From NCBI GenBank assembly GCA_947384055.1, contig CANDFO010000022.1:1-33710 (forward strand): 33,710 nt of DNA, read 5' to 3'. Made by a program: the position numbers and the translations under genes. Origin of the DNA: an uncultured Flavonifractor sp. Lineage in GTDB: Bacteria > Bacillota > Clostridia > Oscillospirales > Oscillospiraceae. Below are positions 22,601 through 30,178 of this stretch, piece by piece; the stretch's first letter is position 1; each line of letters starts with the position of its first letter. The notes under the pieces are model-generated. The model did not search any database. It saw only the letters and a program-made list of their open reading frames with translations, and was not told the DNA's origin.

Positions 22601-23569
22601 GTCATTACATCTGAGTTCACCCTGGAGCCAAGCGATTATCTGTACTTTTCTACAGACGCCTCTCTGACAATCGGCAAGGGGGGCACCGTGACGGTTCAGG
22701 GCGGCGGGGACAACGCCGCAATCCTGGAAATATGGAACGGCTCCGTTACTGTCGCCGACGGCGGGACGCTGACGACCAATTCTCAGGACAGCAATCAGTC
22801 GCGGTACTACACTCCCCAGGTAAATGGAAAGAGTATAACCGTACAGTCCGGCGGGACGCTGAACGTTCCGGTCTACGGAGACTTGGCCATCTATACGAAT
22901 ACCTCCGGCTTTACCCTTGCGCAGGGCGGCCGGCTGACCGTAAACGGATGGTGCCGCCTCAGCCGCAGCTCGAACGCCGCCGGTGAGAACACCATAGCCG
23001 GCACCGTAATCCTGGGAGCCAACGGCGGCGGCTGGTCCGGGCTGGAGATCAACGACAGCGTAACCGTTGCGGAAACCGGCAGCGTAACCGTAGAGCATGG
23101 TCAGGCGGAGCTTTCCGTCTACGGCGGCCTGATCAATCACGGTACGCTAACCTCCTCCGGCATTACGATCCTCAGCGGGCGCACGGAAAACTATGGCCAG
23201 ATCTCCATGCAGGACAACAGCCTCCTGTCCATGAAGAATACGGGATACTCCGTCTGCAACAGCGGAACCATTTCCACCAGCGGCAGCGTTGATATCGACA
23301 TCACCGGCACGGTCCTGAACAACACCGGCACAATCAGCGGCACTGGAATCATCTATGCCGGGGAGATGGCGGATGTCACCGACTACGAGAACGGCATCGA
23401 GTATTCCCCTGAGGTTCAGCCGAACAGACCCACACCGTCCAACTACAGCCACTATCAATTCGTGGCTGACCCCGGTGAGACGGTAGAGGCCATCTATTTT
23501 ATAGGCGAGGTCTCCACCCAGGCGGGCGGCTCCTGCACGCTGACCGTTAAAAACGAGCCCCTGCCCTGA
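19667..23569 (+). CDS. Large secreted SLH-domain surface protein
   Basis: This is a 1300-residue protein. A signal peptide (~1-27, hydrophobic core LLVLCLLTGLVPVAA, cut near AMA) is followed by three SLH repeats (~30-205; for example FTDVTAKSWFYEAAKYVHEN, FPDVAAGQWYTNAVAWASAN and FITGFEDGTLSPGAGTTRAQ) that would bind pyruvylated secondary cell-wall polymer. A low-complexity Pro/Thr then Gly/Ser linker (~215-272) leads to Ig-like beta domains, a Listeria/Bacteroides-type repeat around VTFDAAGGAPTPAPQKV and LFAGWDHDIE (~565-625), and a C-terminal beta-solenoid (~960-1270) with repeated Gly-Gly-x-Leu and Asn-x-Gly-Thr turns. It is probably an adhesin-like or polysaccharide-associated surface protein; no enzymatic motif is seen. 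Confidence 0.88.
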   Translation: MRQAKRFLSGLLVLCLLTGLVPVAAMAAEENLPFTDVTAKSWFYEAAKYVHENDLMGSTGGDRFSPGEITTRGMLVTVLHRMEGEPAASGRAFPDVAAGQWYTNAVAWASANGIVTGYDDGRFGPNDTITREQAAAILYRYAQHKGYDLPTSGSLTGFPDADKISAYAVEAMVWAVSNGFITGFEDGTLSPGAGTTRAQVATVLMRFHRTASNITPRPQVTATPTPTATPKPTATPKPSRRPGGSGGGSSSGGSGGGSQPTPTPTPTPTPPPVSFGVSVSPAGTAKPGDTLTMTVTGGGSNCTTAWLVDGEAVEGATGTTYVVKAADAGATITARAVKTGTDGKEEVKTSNAVKVSGTLDNFDVTSTDAAKDPVAFTENVKFTDENGEEISLSDYETGQDTKITLDIKLSDANASENDALGENPEEKQDAVHNALALAVVSGGVASDKTQEEIKAAIENASGEGALNIKYSAVDVDLTKVTTTTKEDGTTETDTQKIHAVGSTTVTLTKAALGIPAGDNLADYTFFATHKNIEGTDEIVKGEVVNGAYVRFELNGLSRIFVGNIPPLTVTFDAAGGAPTPAPQKVKLGGYAKYVEPPLKDGSLFAGWDHDIETENLFKDIKVTALWITGTTAADSQLTGAWSPAAPDAAPDGTPANGTVTLTMDGTVTYAPNLNYTLTVSPVDGAVKYATASTAEGAMQSEAYTDLTTAAPPAIEAAVTDAAGTVRTSNTNLYIKWLAADGTVLGLQSARLVVRTENDTPGNYDTQTRHETLNVDRGLGRVAFYLTDGVQTVDGTSYALEDYEGAINGYLQQSHQGDSRTEPYYLDLYASFSQGFVYRDESSAVIGDYYGREAYQNIKIVLTPFQGETFSGTPTVTAGYSKYDETTGKREYVSWPITVASASASEIVLTCGKPVLDAYSSTLQVEVTLGGKTQRFSMHIDGNTARMNGEPVRAGTWSEVVDALKQGHDYVEYYGTEDVVITSEFTLEPSDYLYFSTDASLTIGKGGTVTVQGGGDNAAILEIWNGSVTVADGGTLTTNSQDSNQSRYYTPQVNGKSITVQSGGTLNVPVYGDLAIYTNTSGFTLAQGGRLTVNGWCRLSRSSNAAGENTIAGTVILGANGGGWSGLEINDSVTVAETGSVTVEHGQAELSVYGGLINHGTLTSSGITILSGRTENYGQISMQDNSLLSMKNTGYSVCNSGTISTSGSVDIDITGTVLNNTGTISGTGIIYAGEMADVTDYENGIEYSPEVQPNRPTPSNYSHYQFVADPGETVEAIYFIGEVSTQAGGSCTLTVKNEPLP

Positions 23570-23603
23570 TCCGCGGTCAAAGCACATTTCCTAAAGACAC
23601 AAT

Positions 23604-23651
23604 AAAGCGCCGCGCGGGATATCCGGTTTGGATCTCCCGCGCGGCGCTTTT
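23604..23651 (+). terminator. Terminator of the SLH gene
   Basis: The arms 23604-23619 and 23635-23650 make a perfect 16-bp stem ending in CTTTT, 35 nt after the stop codon. The loop can extend with a short ATCC/GGAT stem. Confidence 0.9.
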
Positions 23652-23687
23652 GCTGATTCCGCAATGCTGCTGATGATTGGCCTGTTC

Positions 23688-23784
23688 TGCCTCCGGCGGC
23701 CCCCTCTGTGCGGACGGAAAGGGGCGGTTAGGGAAGGGGGATTTCGATTTCCCCATTCCCGGGCTGTTCTGTTTCAGCTTCCCG
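23688..23784 (+). repeat. Element B, short degraded copy
   Basis: This stretch aligns with the reverse complement of 25214-25399. Shared blocks are TGCCTCCGGCGG, a decayed form of the palindrome CCCCTTTCTGTCC/GGACAGAAAGGGG, GGGAAGGG, TTTCGATTTCCCC and CCCGGGCTGT(T/C)CTGTTTC. About 85 bp present in the other copy is missing. It has no coding capacity. Confidence 0.6.
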
Positions 23785-23838
23785 CCGCACAGCTGCCGCG
23801 GACCGCCTTCCGGCCCGGGTTATGTAAAAAAGATGAAA

Positions 23839-23869
23839 ACCGGGACAGAGTATCACACCCCTGCCCGGT
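23839..23869 (-). terminator. Terminator hairpin copy, distal flank of element A copy 3
   Basis: This 31-bp segment matches 24075-24105 at 29 of 31 positions. On the minus strand it is followed by TTTTCATCTTTTTT, so it carries the T-rich tail that the proximal copy lacks. It is the likely functional end of the gluQ transcript. Confidence 0.7.
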
Positions 23870-23870
23870 A

Positions 23871-24073
23871 CAGTCTGTCGAAAACTTTCCCCACGGGAAA
23901 GCCTCGCAGAGTTTTGCCGCCTGAGGGCGGCAAAATAAAGCCAAAATAGGTCATTTTCGGGGACATGTGCCTCGAAAATGACACATCTCGGCCTGCAAGT
24001 GTGCCCAAAGGGTGCGCGCGGCAGGCCGTATCCCTTCTGTCGAAAAAGGCCAGAGGCCTTTTTCGACAGGCTG
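23871..24073 (-). repeat. Element A, copy 3 (203 bp, minus orientation)
   Basis: It is reverse-oriented relative to the other three copies and so follows gluQ in the same sense as copies 1, 2 and 4 follow their upstream genes. Hairpin 1 is perfect here, and hairpin 5 (CTTTCCC/GGGAAAG) is perfect too. The element separates the convergent SLH and gluQ genes. Confidence 0.85.
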
Positions 24074-24074
24074 A

Positions 24075-24105
24075 ACCGGGACAGGGTATCACAACCCTGC
24101 CCGGT
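24075..24105 (-). terminator. Terminator-like hairpin overlapping the gluQ stop
   Basis: ACCGGG-A-CAGGGT pairs with ACCCTG-CCCGGT (12 bp, one bulged A, 6-nt loop). The TGA stop of gluQ (24091-24089) lies within the hairpin. No T-run follows directly; element A starts at once. Confidence 0.7.
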
Positions 24106-25042
24106 AAATGGTGATATCGTCCCGGGGCACTTTGCTCCAGGCGAACAGGGGAACCAGCTCCTGGGGCGTAACGGGGTCCGGGCGGTCTGTCAGGCCCGCC
24201 AGATGCGCCAGATATCCCGTCAGGCCTTCCGGCGTATAGGTTTTCCGCAGGGCCCCCATGTCCAGGTCCCCGTCCCGTTTGGACAGCCGCCGCCCTCCGG
24301 GGGCCAGCAGCAGGGGGACGTGGTAAAATTCCGGCGGGCGGAGCCCCAGAAGTTCATATAAATAGAGCTGCCGGGGGGTGGAGTCCAGCAGATCCCGCCC
24401 CCGGACCACCTGGGTAATCTCCATGTCGCCGTCGTCGCACACCACCGCCAGCTGGTAGGCGTATACCCCGTCGGACCGCCGCAGAATGAAATCTCCGCAG
24501 TCGCGCAGGAGGTTTTCGCGGTACTCCCCCTGAAGTCCGTCCACAAAGGAGAACTCCCGGTCCGGCACCTGAATCCGCCAGGCAGGGCGGCGGATTGCGG
24601 CCCGCTCCTCCCGCTCCGTCCGGGTCAGCGTCCGGCAGATTCCGCCATAAACTGCCTGCCCGTCGGCCCGGTGGGGCGCGGAGGCTGCCAGGCGCTCCGC
24701 CCGGGTACAGAAGCAGGGGTAGATCAGCCCCCGCCGCTCCAGCAGAGCAAAGGCGGCGGCATAACGCCCGGTGCGGCGGCTCTGGAGATAGGGCCCCCGG
24801 GGACCGCCGCGCTGATAGCCCTCGTCCCAGTCCAGCCCCAGCCAGCGCAGGTCCTCCGCCAGCTGTGCGGCGTATTCCGTCCGGCAGCGGTCCGGGTCCA
24901 GGTCCTCCATCCGCAGGACCATCACACCCCCCGCCGCCCGCACGGAGAGCCAGGCCAGCAGAGCCGAAAAGAGATTGCCCAGGTGCATCCGTCCGCTGGG
25001 GCTGGGCGCGAAGCGGCCGCGCACCTGCCGGGGCATGTCCAC
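24089..25042 (-). CDS. gluQ: Glutamyl-Q tRNA(Asp) synthetase
   Basis: This 317-residue paralogue of the glutamyl-tRNA synthetase catalytic core lacks the anticodon-binding domain. It attaches glutamate to the queuosine at position 34 of tRNA(Asp). Motifs: GRFAPSPSGRMHLGNLFSAL (HIGH-type), LRMEDLDPDR, the zinc ligands in YPCFCTRAE and VYGGICR, and GGRRLSKRDGD (KMSKS-type). Length and domain loss fit GluQ-RS/YadB. The start is GTG 25042 behind GGAGGGAGAAGC; ATG 25036 is the alternative. The gene ends inside a terminator hairpin. It lies downstream of carAB but is separated by 419 bp of palindromic repeats, so it is probably transcribed separately. Confidence 0.93.
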   Translation of the reverse strand: MDMPRQVRGRFAPSPSGRMHLGNLFSALLAWLSVRAAGGVMVLRMEDLDPDRCRTEYAAQLAEDLRWLGLDWDEGYQRGGPRGPYLQSRRTGRYAAAFALLERRGLIYPCFCTRAERLAASAPHRADGQAVYGGICRTLTRTEREERAAIRRPAWRIQVPDREFSFVDGLQGEYRENLLRDCGDFILRRSDGVYAYQLAVVCDDGDMEITQVVRGRDLLDSTPRQLYLYELLGLRPPEFYHVPLLLAPGGRRLSKRDGDLDMGALRKTYTPEGLTGYLAHLAGLTDRPDPVTPQELVPLFAWSKVPRDDITIYRAGL

Positions 25043-25189
25043 GCTTCTCCCTCCTTTCCTCTCGCCGCCCGGTCCGTTGCGTCATAGAGCGGTGCATGTG
25101 AATCGCCATTGTGTATTCCATCCCCTCCGGCGGAGCCCTGTGCAGGGGTAAATACAGGTTCTAAAGGGCTGTGTGCGCCCGCGGGGTGT

Positions 25190-25399
25190 CGCTTCGCCCG
25201 TTACGGAGTAAGGGCGAAGCGCCGGGGAGCGGAAACAGGACAGCCCGGGGATGGGTCCACGGGAAGGGGGCCCGCAGGCCCCCTTCCCTGGTCGTTTGGG
25301 GGGATAGGGTGTTGGGGAAGGGGGAAATCGAAATTTCCCTTCCCCAACCGGCTCTTTCGCCCCTTTCTGTCCGGACAGAAAGGGGCCCGCCGGAGGCAT
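25190..25399 (-). repeat. Element B, long copy with four palindromes
   Basis: Strong inverted repeats follow each other: 25190-25199/25212-25221 with an inner TTAC/GTAA stem; 25261-25272/25277-25288 (perfect 12 bp, CGCA loop); 25312-25322/25337-25347 with an inner AAAT/ATTT extension; and 25360-25385, a perfect 26-bp palindrome. Read on the minus strand it matches 23688-23784. It fills most of the 25043-25461 gap between carB and gluQ. A T-run suited to termination is not evident. Confidence 0.65.
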
Positions 25400-25461
25400 G
25401 ACACCCCAAACCTCAGCAGGGACCCATACGGGAAAAGGTAAAATCCAGACTCCGCGGCGGC

Positions 25462-28400
25462 TCAGATCCGGGTGATATCGATAGGCCGCAGGTCCGCGCT
25501 TCTGCCCTTGGTCCGGACTGTGAGCATGGCCCGCGCGGTGTCCACCGCGGTAACACAGGCCACCGAGTGCTCCACCGCCGCGCGGCGGATGCGGAAGCCG
25601 TCGGTATCATGCTTTCTCCCCCGGGTGGGCGTGTTGATGACCAGGTCCACCGAGCCGGAGGCGATCATGTCCAGAATATTGGGGTGGGCCTCAGATACCC
25701 TGGCCACTCTGCGGGCGGGCACGCCCGCCGCCTTCAGCGCCTCGCAGGTGCCGGAGGTAGCCAGGATTTCGATGTCCATATCGGCGAAGCTCCGAGCGAT
25801 TCCGATAATCTCGCCCTTATCCTCATCCTTGACGGTAATAATGATCCGCCCGCCCCGCTTGGGGGCTCTCATACCCGCCCCTTTGAAGGCTTTCAGCAGG
25901 GCCTGCGGGAAAGACTCGGCCAGCCCCAGGCACTCGCCGGTGGACTTCATTTCGGGGCCCAGGCCGGTATCCACGTCGGTGAGCTTCTCGAAGGAGAACA
26001 CCGGCATTTTTACCGCACAGTAATCGGCCTCCCGGTAGATGCCGGTGCCGCAGCCCAGGTCCTTCAGCTTCTCTCCCAGCATCACCCGGGTAGCCAGATC
26101 AATAACAGGCACCCCTGTAACCTTGGAGATGTAGGGGATGGTTCGGGAGGAGCGGGGATTGACCTCTATGACATAAATCTGGTCGTTATAGATAATAAAC
26201 TGAATATTCACCAGGCCGATCACCCCCAGGGCTTTTGACAGGTCTCTGGTATAGCGCAGAATGGTCTCCTTGTGCTTCTGCTCAATGTGGATAGGCGGGT
26301 AGACTGAGATGGAGTCCCCCGAATGGACGCCCGCCCGCTCGATGTGCTCCATGATGCCGGGAATCAGCAGGTCCTCCCCGTCAAAAACGCCGTCCACCTC
26401 CACCTCGCGGCCCATGAGGTACTTGTCCACCAGAATGGGGTGCTCCTGCTCCACCTGATTGATAATGCGCATAAACTCGATGATATTCCGGTCGTTGTAG
26501 GCAATTTCCATACCCTGCCCGCCCAGCACATAGGAAGGGCGCACCAGCACCGGATAGCCCACCTCGTGGGCGGCGGCCAGGGCCTCGTCGGTGGTGAATA
26601 CCGTTCTGCCCTCCGCCCGGGGAATGCCGCAGGCCTGTAAAATCTCGTCGAAGCGCTCCCGGTCCTCGGCGGCGTCCACTCCGTCGGCGGGGGTGCCCAG
26701 GATGGGAACCCCCATGTCTGTAAGGGCCTGGGTGAGCTTGATGGCGGTCTGCCCGCCGAACTGCACCACCGCCCCCCAGGGCTTCTCCTGCTCCACCACG
26801 GCCTCCACATCCTCGGCGGTCAGGGGTTCAAAATAGAGTTTGTCGGCCACGTCGAAATCAGTGGAGACGGTCTCCGGATTGTTATTGATAATGATAGTCT
26901 CACAGCCCATGCGCCTGAGGGCCCATACCGAGTGGACCGAACAGTAGTCGAACTCAATCCCCTGCCCGATGCGGATGGGACCGGAGCCCAGCACCAGCAC
27001 TTTTCGGCGCTCCTGCCCACCCCGGCCCCGGTGGGGGGCGGGGGCTGCGGCGGACAGATAGGGGGCCGCGGGGATGCCCGGGGCCGCCCGGCCTACCTCC
27101 GGCAGACAGAGGGGCTGCTCCGCCTCGTTCTCCTCATCGTAAGTGGAATAATAATAGGGGGTCTGGGCCTCAAACTCAGCGGCGCAGGTGTCCACCATTT
27201 TGAAAGCGGGGCGGATACCGAAGGACTCCCGCAGGGCCTTGATCTCCTGCCGCTCTCTGCCGGAGAGGGCGGCAATCCAAACGTCGGAAAAGCCCATCTC
27301 CTTGGCCCGGCGGAGGGTGTCCCTGTCCAGGCGGCCGTGGTCCAGCCGGCCTTCCATTTCCACAATGTTCTGGAAGCGGTCCAGGAACCACAGGTCATAT
27401 TTGGTAATCTTATTGATCTTCTCCGGGGAAAAGCCCCGGCGCAGGGCCTCCGCCACCACAAAGAGCCGCTGGTCGTCGATATTCACCAGCCGGTCCTCAA
27501 TGTCCTCGGTGTATACCGATTCCAGCCCGGGCAGGCGCAGAGACTTTACCGGCAGCTCCAGAGAGCGGATGGCCTTCATCAGCGCCCCCTCAAAGGAGTT
27601 GCCGATGGCCATGACCTCTCCGGTAGCCTTCATCTGGGTGCCCAAGGTGCGGCTGGCGGTGGTGAATTTGTCAAAGGGCAGCCGGGGGAGCTTCAGAACA
27701 CAGTAATCCAGCGTGGGCTCGAAACAGGCGGTGGTCTTGCCGGTGACGGCATTGGGAATCTCGTCCAGGGTATAGCCCAGGGCAATTTTAGCGGCTACCT
27801 TGGCGATGGGATACCCTGTGGCCTTGGAAGCCAGGGCCGAGGAGCGGGACACCCGGGGATTGACTTCAATGACCGCATACTCGTAGGAATCGGGGTTCAG
27901 GGCAAACTGGCAGTTGCAGCCCCCCTCAATCTCCAGGGCGGAGATAATGTCCAGAGCGGCGGTGCGGAGCATCTGATATTCCCGGTTGGCCAGGGTCTGG
28001 GTGGGGGCCACCACAATGGAGTCCCCCGTATGAACGCCCACCGGGTCGATATTCTCCATAGAGCAGATCTGGATGACGTTGCCGGCGGAATCCCGCATGA
28101 CCTCAAACTCGATCTCCTTCCAGCCGGAGATGCACCGCTCAATGAGCACCTGTCCCACCCGGCTCAGGTGGATGCCCCGGCCGGCAATTTCCCGCAGAGA
28201 GGGCTCGTCATAGGCGATGCCGCCGCCGGTGCCCCCCAGGGTATAGGCCGGCCGGACGATCACCGGATAACCGATGGCGGCGGCAAAGGCTACGGCGGCC
28301 TCCACGCTCTCCACCACGTCGGAGGTGACGCAGGGCTGACCGATGGACTCCATGGCGTCCTTAAAGCCCTGGCGGTCCTCGGCCTTGCGGATGGACTCCG

Positions 28401-28758
28401 GGGAGGTGCCCAGCAGCCGTACCCCGTACTGGTCCAGGATACCCCGCTCATGGAGATTCATGGCCAGATTCAGGCCGGTCTGTCCCCCCAGTGTGGGGAG
28501 GATGGAGTCGGGCCGCTCAATCTGGATCACCTGCTCCACCGAGGCCAGATTGAGCGGCTCGATATACACGTGGTCGGCGATGTCCTTATCGGTCATAATG
28601 GTGGCGGGGTTGGAGTTGACCAGCACCACATCCACCCCTTCCTCCCTCAGGGCGCGGCAGGCCTGGGTGCCCGCGTAGTCAAACTCGGCGGCCTGGCCGA
28701 TGACGATGGGACCGGAGCCCAGCACCAGGACCTTTTTAATGTTTGAATTTTTTGGCAT
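25462..28758 (-). CDS. carB: Carbamoyl phosphate synthase, large subunit
   Basis: This 1098-residue protein makes carbamoyl phosphate from ammonia (delivered by CarA), bicarbonate and 2 ATP, for pyrimidines and arginine. Two homologous ATP-grasp halves are seen: KKVLVLGSGPIVIGQAAEFD at the N-terminus and KVLVLGSGPIRIGQGIEFDY near residue ~585, followed by the MGS-like allosteric domain (~950-1098). The halves are joined by an extra ~30-residue Ala/Pro/Gly/Arg-rich stretch (around PGIPAAPYLSAAAPAPHRGR) not usual in the family, which explains the length above the common ~1070. The start ATG 28758 overlaps the carA stop (TAATG), showing translational coupling. Confidence 0.98.
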   Translation of the reverse strand: MPKNSNIKKVLVLGSGPIVIGQAAEFDYAGTQACRALREEGVDVVLVNSNPATIMTDKDIADHVYIEPLNLASVEQVIQIERPDSILPTLGGQTGLNLAMNLHERGILDQYGVRLLGTSPESIRKAEDRQGFKDAMESIGQPCVTSDVVESVEAAVAFAAAIGYPVIVRPAYTLGGTGGGIAYDEPSLREIAGRGIHLSRVGQVLIERCISGWKEIEFEVMRDSAGNVIQICSMENIDPVGVHTGDSIVVAPTQTLANREYQMLRTAALDIISALEIEGGCNCQFALNPDSYEYAVIEVNPRVSRSSALASKATGYPIAKVAAKIALGYTLDEIPNAVTGKTTACFEPTLDYCVLKLPRLPFDKFTTASRTLGTQMKATGEVMAIGNSFEGALMKAIRSLELPVKSLRLPGLESVYTEDIEDRLVNIDDQRLFVVAEALRRGFSPEKINKITKYDLWFLDRFQNIVEMEGRLDHGRLDRDTLRRAKEMGFSDVWIAALSGRERQEIKALRESFGIRPAFKMVDTCAAEFEAQTPYYYSTYDEENEAEQPLCLPEVGRAAPGIPAAPYLSAAAPAPHRGRGGQERRKVLVLGSGPIRIGQGIEFDYCSVHSVWALRRMGCETIIINNNPETVSTDFDVADKLYFEPLTAEDVEAVVEQEKPWGAVVQFGGQTAIKLTQALTDMGVPILGTPADGVDAAEDRERFDEILQACGIPRAEGRTVFTTDEALAAAHEVGYPVLVRPSYVLGGQGMEIAYNDRNIIEFMRIINQVEQEHPILVDKYLMGREVEVDGVFDGEDLLIPGIMEHIERAGVHSGDSISVYPPIHIEQKHKETILRYTRDLSKALGVIGLVNIQFIIYNDQIYVIEVNPRSSRTIPYISKVTGVPVIDLATRVMLGEKLKDLGCGTGIYREADYCAVKMPVFSFEKLTDVDTGLGPEMKSTGECLGLAESFPQALLKAFKGAGMRAPKRGGRIIITVKDEDKGEIIGIARSFADMDIEILATSGTCEALKAAGVPARRVARVSEAHPNILDMIASGSVDLVINTPTRGRKHDTDGFRIRRAAVEHSVACVTAVDTARAMLTVRTKGRSADLRPIDITRI

Positions 28759-29864
28759 TACCAGGCGCCTCCCTTCCTCTGCTCCCTGCGGCGGGCCATC
28801 ATCTCCACAAAGCGGTCAAACAGGTACTCCGTGTCCTGGGGGCCGGGGGAGGCCTCCGGGTGAAACTGAACGGTAAAGCAGTCCGGCCGCCTGTACCGCA
28901 GACCCTCCACGCTCCCCTCGTTGACGTTGATATGGGAGATTTCCGCTACCGCCGGGTCCACACTGTCCCGCGTGACCACATAGCCGTGGTTCTGGCTGGT
29001 GATGTAGGCCCGCCCCGCGGCCAGGTCCTTCACCGGATGGTTTCCGCCCCGATGCCCAAAAACCATTTTGCGGGTCCGGGCGCCGGTGGCCAAAGCCAGC
29101 AGCTGGTGCCCCAGGCACACCGCAAAAAGGGGAAGGGTGCTGTCATAGAGGGCCCGCACCTCCCGAATGAGCTCCACATTGTCCGCCGGGTCGCCGGGGC
29201 CGTTGGAGAGCATTACCCCGTCAAAGCCCCCCTCCAGTACCGTCCTGGCGGGGGTGTGGGCGGGGTAGACCGTCACCTGGCACCCCCGCTTCTGGAGGCA
29301 GCGGATCATATTCTCCTTGACGCCATAGTCCATCAGGGCCGCTCGCAGCTTCTGCTCCCCCATGGCGGGGTACACCTGGGGGGCCCGGCGGGTGACTTTC
29401 TCCACGGCGCCCTCCACCCGGTAAGAGCGGATGCGCTCCAGACAGTCCTCAATATGAAAATGCTCCGCACAGGTGATCATGCCGTTCATGGTCCCCTCAC
29501 TGCGGAGTATACGGGTCAGGGCCCGCGTATCCACGCCCTGAATCCCGGTGATATCATATTGTTTTAAATAAGTGCCCAAATCCCCCTCACAACGAAAATT
29601 GCTCCCCCGCCCGGTCAGCCGCCGGACCACAAGGGCCGCCGCCCAGGGACGCCGGGACTCGTTGTCCTCCTGATTAACTCCGTAGTTGCCGATGAGGGGA
29701 TAACTCATTACAATGCCCTGTCCCGCGTAGGACGGGTCGGTCAAAATCTCCTGATAGCCCGTCATAGAGGTGTTGAACACCATCTCGCACACACAGTCCG
29801 CTGTGGAGCCGATGCTCTCCCCCCAAAAGACGCCGCCGTTGGCCAGAATTAACGCCGCCTTCAT
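28758..29864 (-). CDS. carA: Carbamoyl phosphate synthase, small (glutaminase) subunit
   Basis: This is a 368-residue class I glutamine amidotransferase subunit. The N-terminal domain opens with KAALILANGGVFWGESIG and SMTGYQEILTDPSYAGQ; the glutaminase domain has MLSNGPGDP, the nucleophile in FAVCLGHQLLALA, and the His-Glu of FHPEASPGP. The start is ATG 29864, where homology begins; the frame stays open further upstream to 30056, but that part crosses the promoter and is not protein-like. It forms an operon with carB. No PyrR-type attenuator is evident in the ~70-nt leader. Confidence 0.97.
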   Translation of the reverse strand: MKAALILANGGVFWGESIGSTADCVCEMVFNTSMTGYQEILTDPSYAGQGIVMSYPLIGNYGVNQEDNESRRPWAAALVVRRLTGRGSNFRCEGDLGTYLKQYDITGIQGVDTRALTRILRSEGTMNGMITCAEHFHIEDCLERIRSYRVEGAVEKVTRRAPQVYPAMGEQKLRAALMDYGVKENMIRCLQKRGCQVTVYPAHTPARTVLEGGFDGVMLSNGPGDPADNVELIREVRALYDSTLPLFAVCLGHQLLALATGARTRKMVFGHRGGNHPVKDLAAGRAYITSQNHGYVVTRDSVDPAVAEISHINVNEGSVEGLRYRRPDCFTVQFHPEASPGPQDTEYLFDRFVEMMARRREQRKGGAW

Positions 29865-29940
29865 CCATTTATCCCGCCTTTCCTCGTCCGCCCTGCCCGC
29901 TCTGCCGGGTAAGGTCCTGTACTGCCTGCAAAACAACATA

Positions 29941-29969
29941 ATTTTATCCCAAATCGCCCCCGCTGGCAA
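29941..29969 (-). promoter_or_regulatory. carAB promoter
   Basis: On the minus strand TTGCCA (29969-29964) is 17 bp from TAAAAT (29946-29941). Transcription would start near 29934. It is divergent from the rpoN promoter. Confidence 0.65.
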
Positions 29970-30107
29970 CCTCCTTTTGCCCGGTTTTTCACGAAGGGCG
30001 AAAAAACCGTTGTTTTGGACAAAACCCGGGGCCCCGGTCCGGGGGGCCCATGGCAATGCGTCCCATGGATTCCAGAATACTTATCCGTCGATTTTCGCCG
30101 GCCCTCC

Positions 30108-30137
30108 TTGAATCCGGCCCCCAGGGTGTGGTATACT
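30108..30137 (+). promoter_or_regulatory. rpoN promoter
   Basis: TTGAAT (30108-30113) is 18 bp from TATACT (30132-30137), which has an extended TGG. The leader is about 35 nt, with GGGAGG before the start codon. Confidence 0.65.
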
Positions 30138-30178
30138 GTCTTTCAGACAAAAAACGACTGGCAGAAGAGGGAGGTTCC

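Noticed and set aside
19631..23140. 1169-codon minus-strand frame opposite the SLH gene
   Set aside because: Shadow of a repetitive GC-rich gene; Gly/Val/Ala-rich with no motifs, and the plus-strand protein has a signal peptide, SLH repeats and a strong promoter.
26932..28746. 604-codon plus-strand frame opposite carB, and a 721-codon plus-strand frame at 13181-15346
   Set aside because: Both are antisense to genes with clear domain motifs and show the same low-quality composition.
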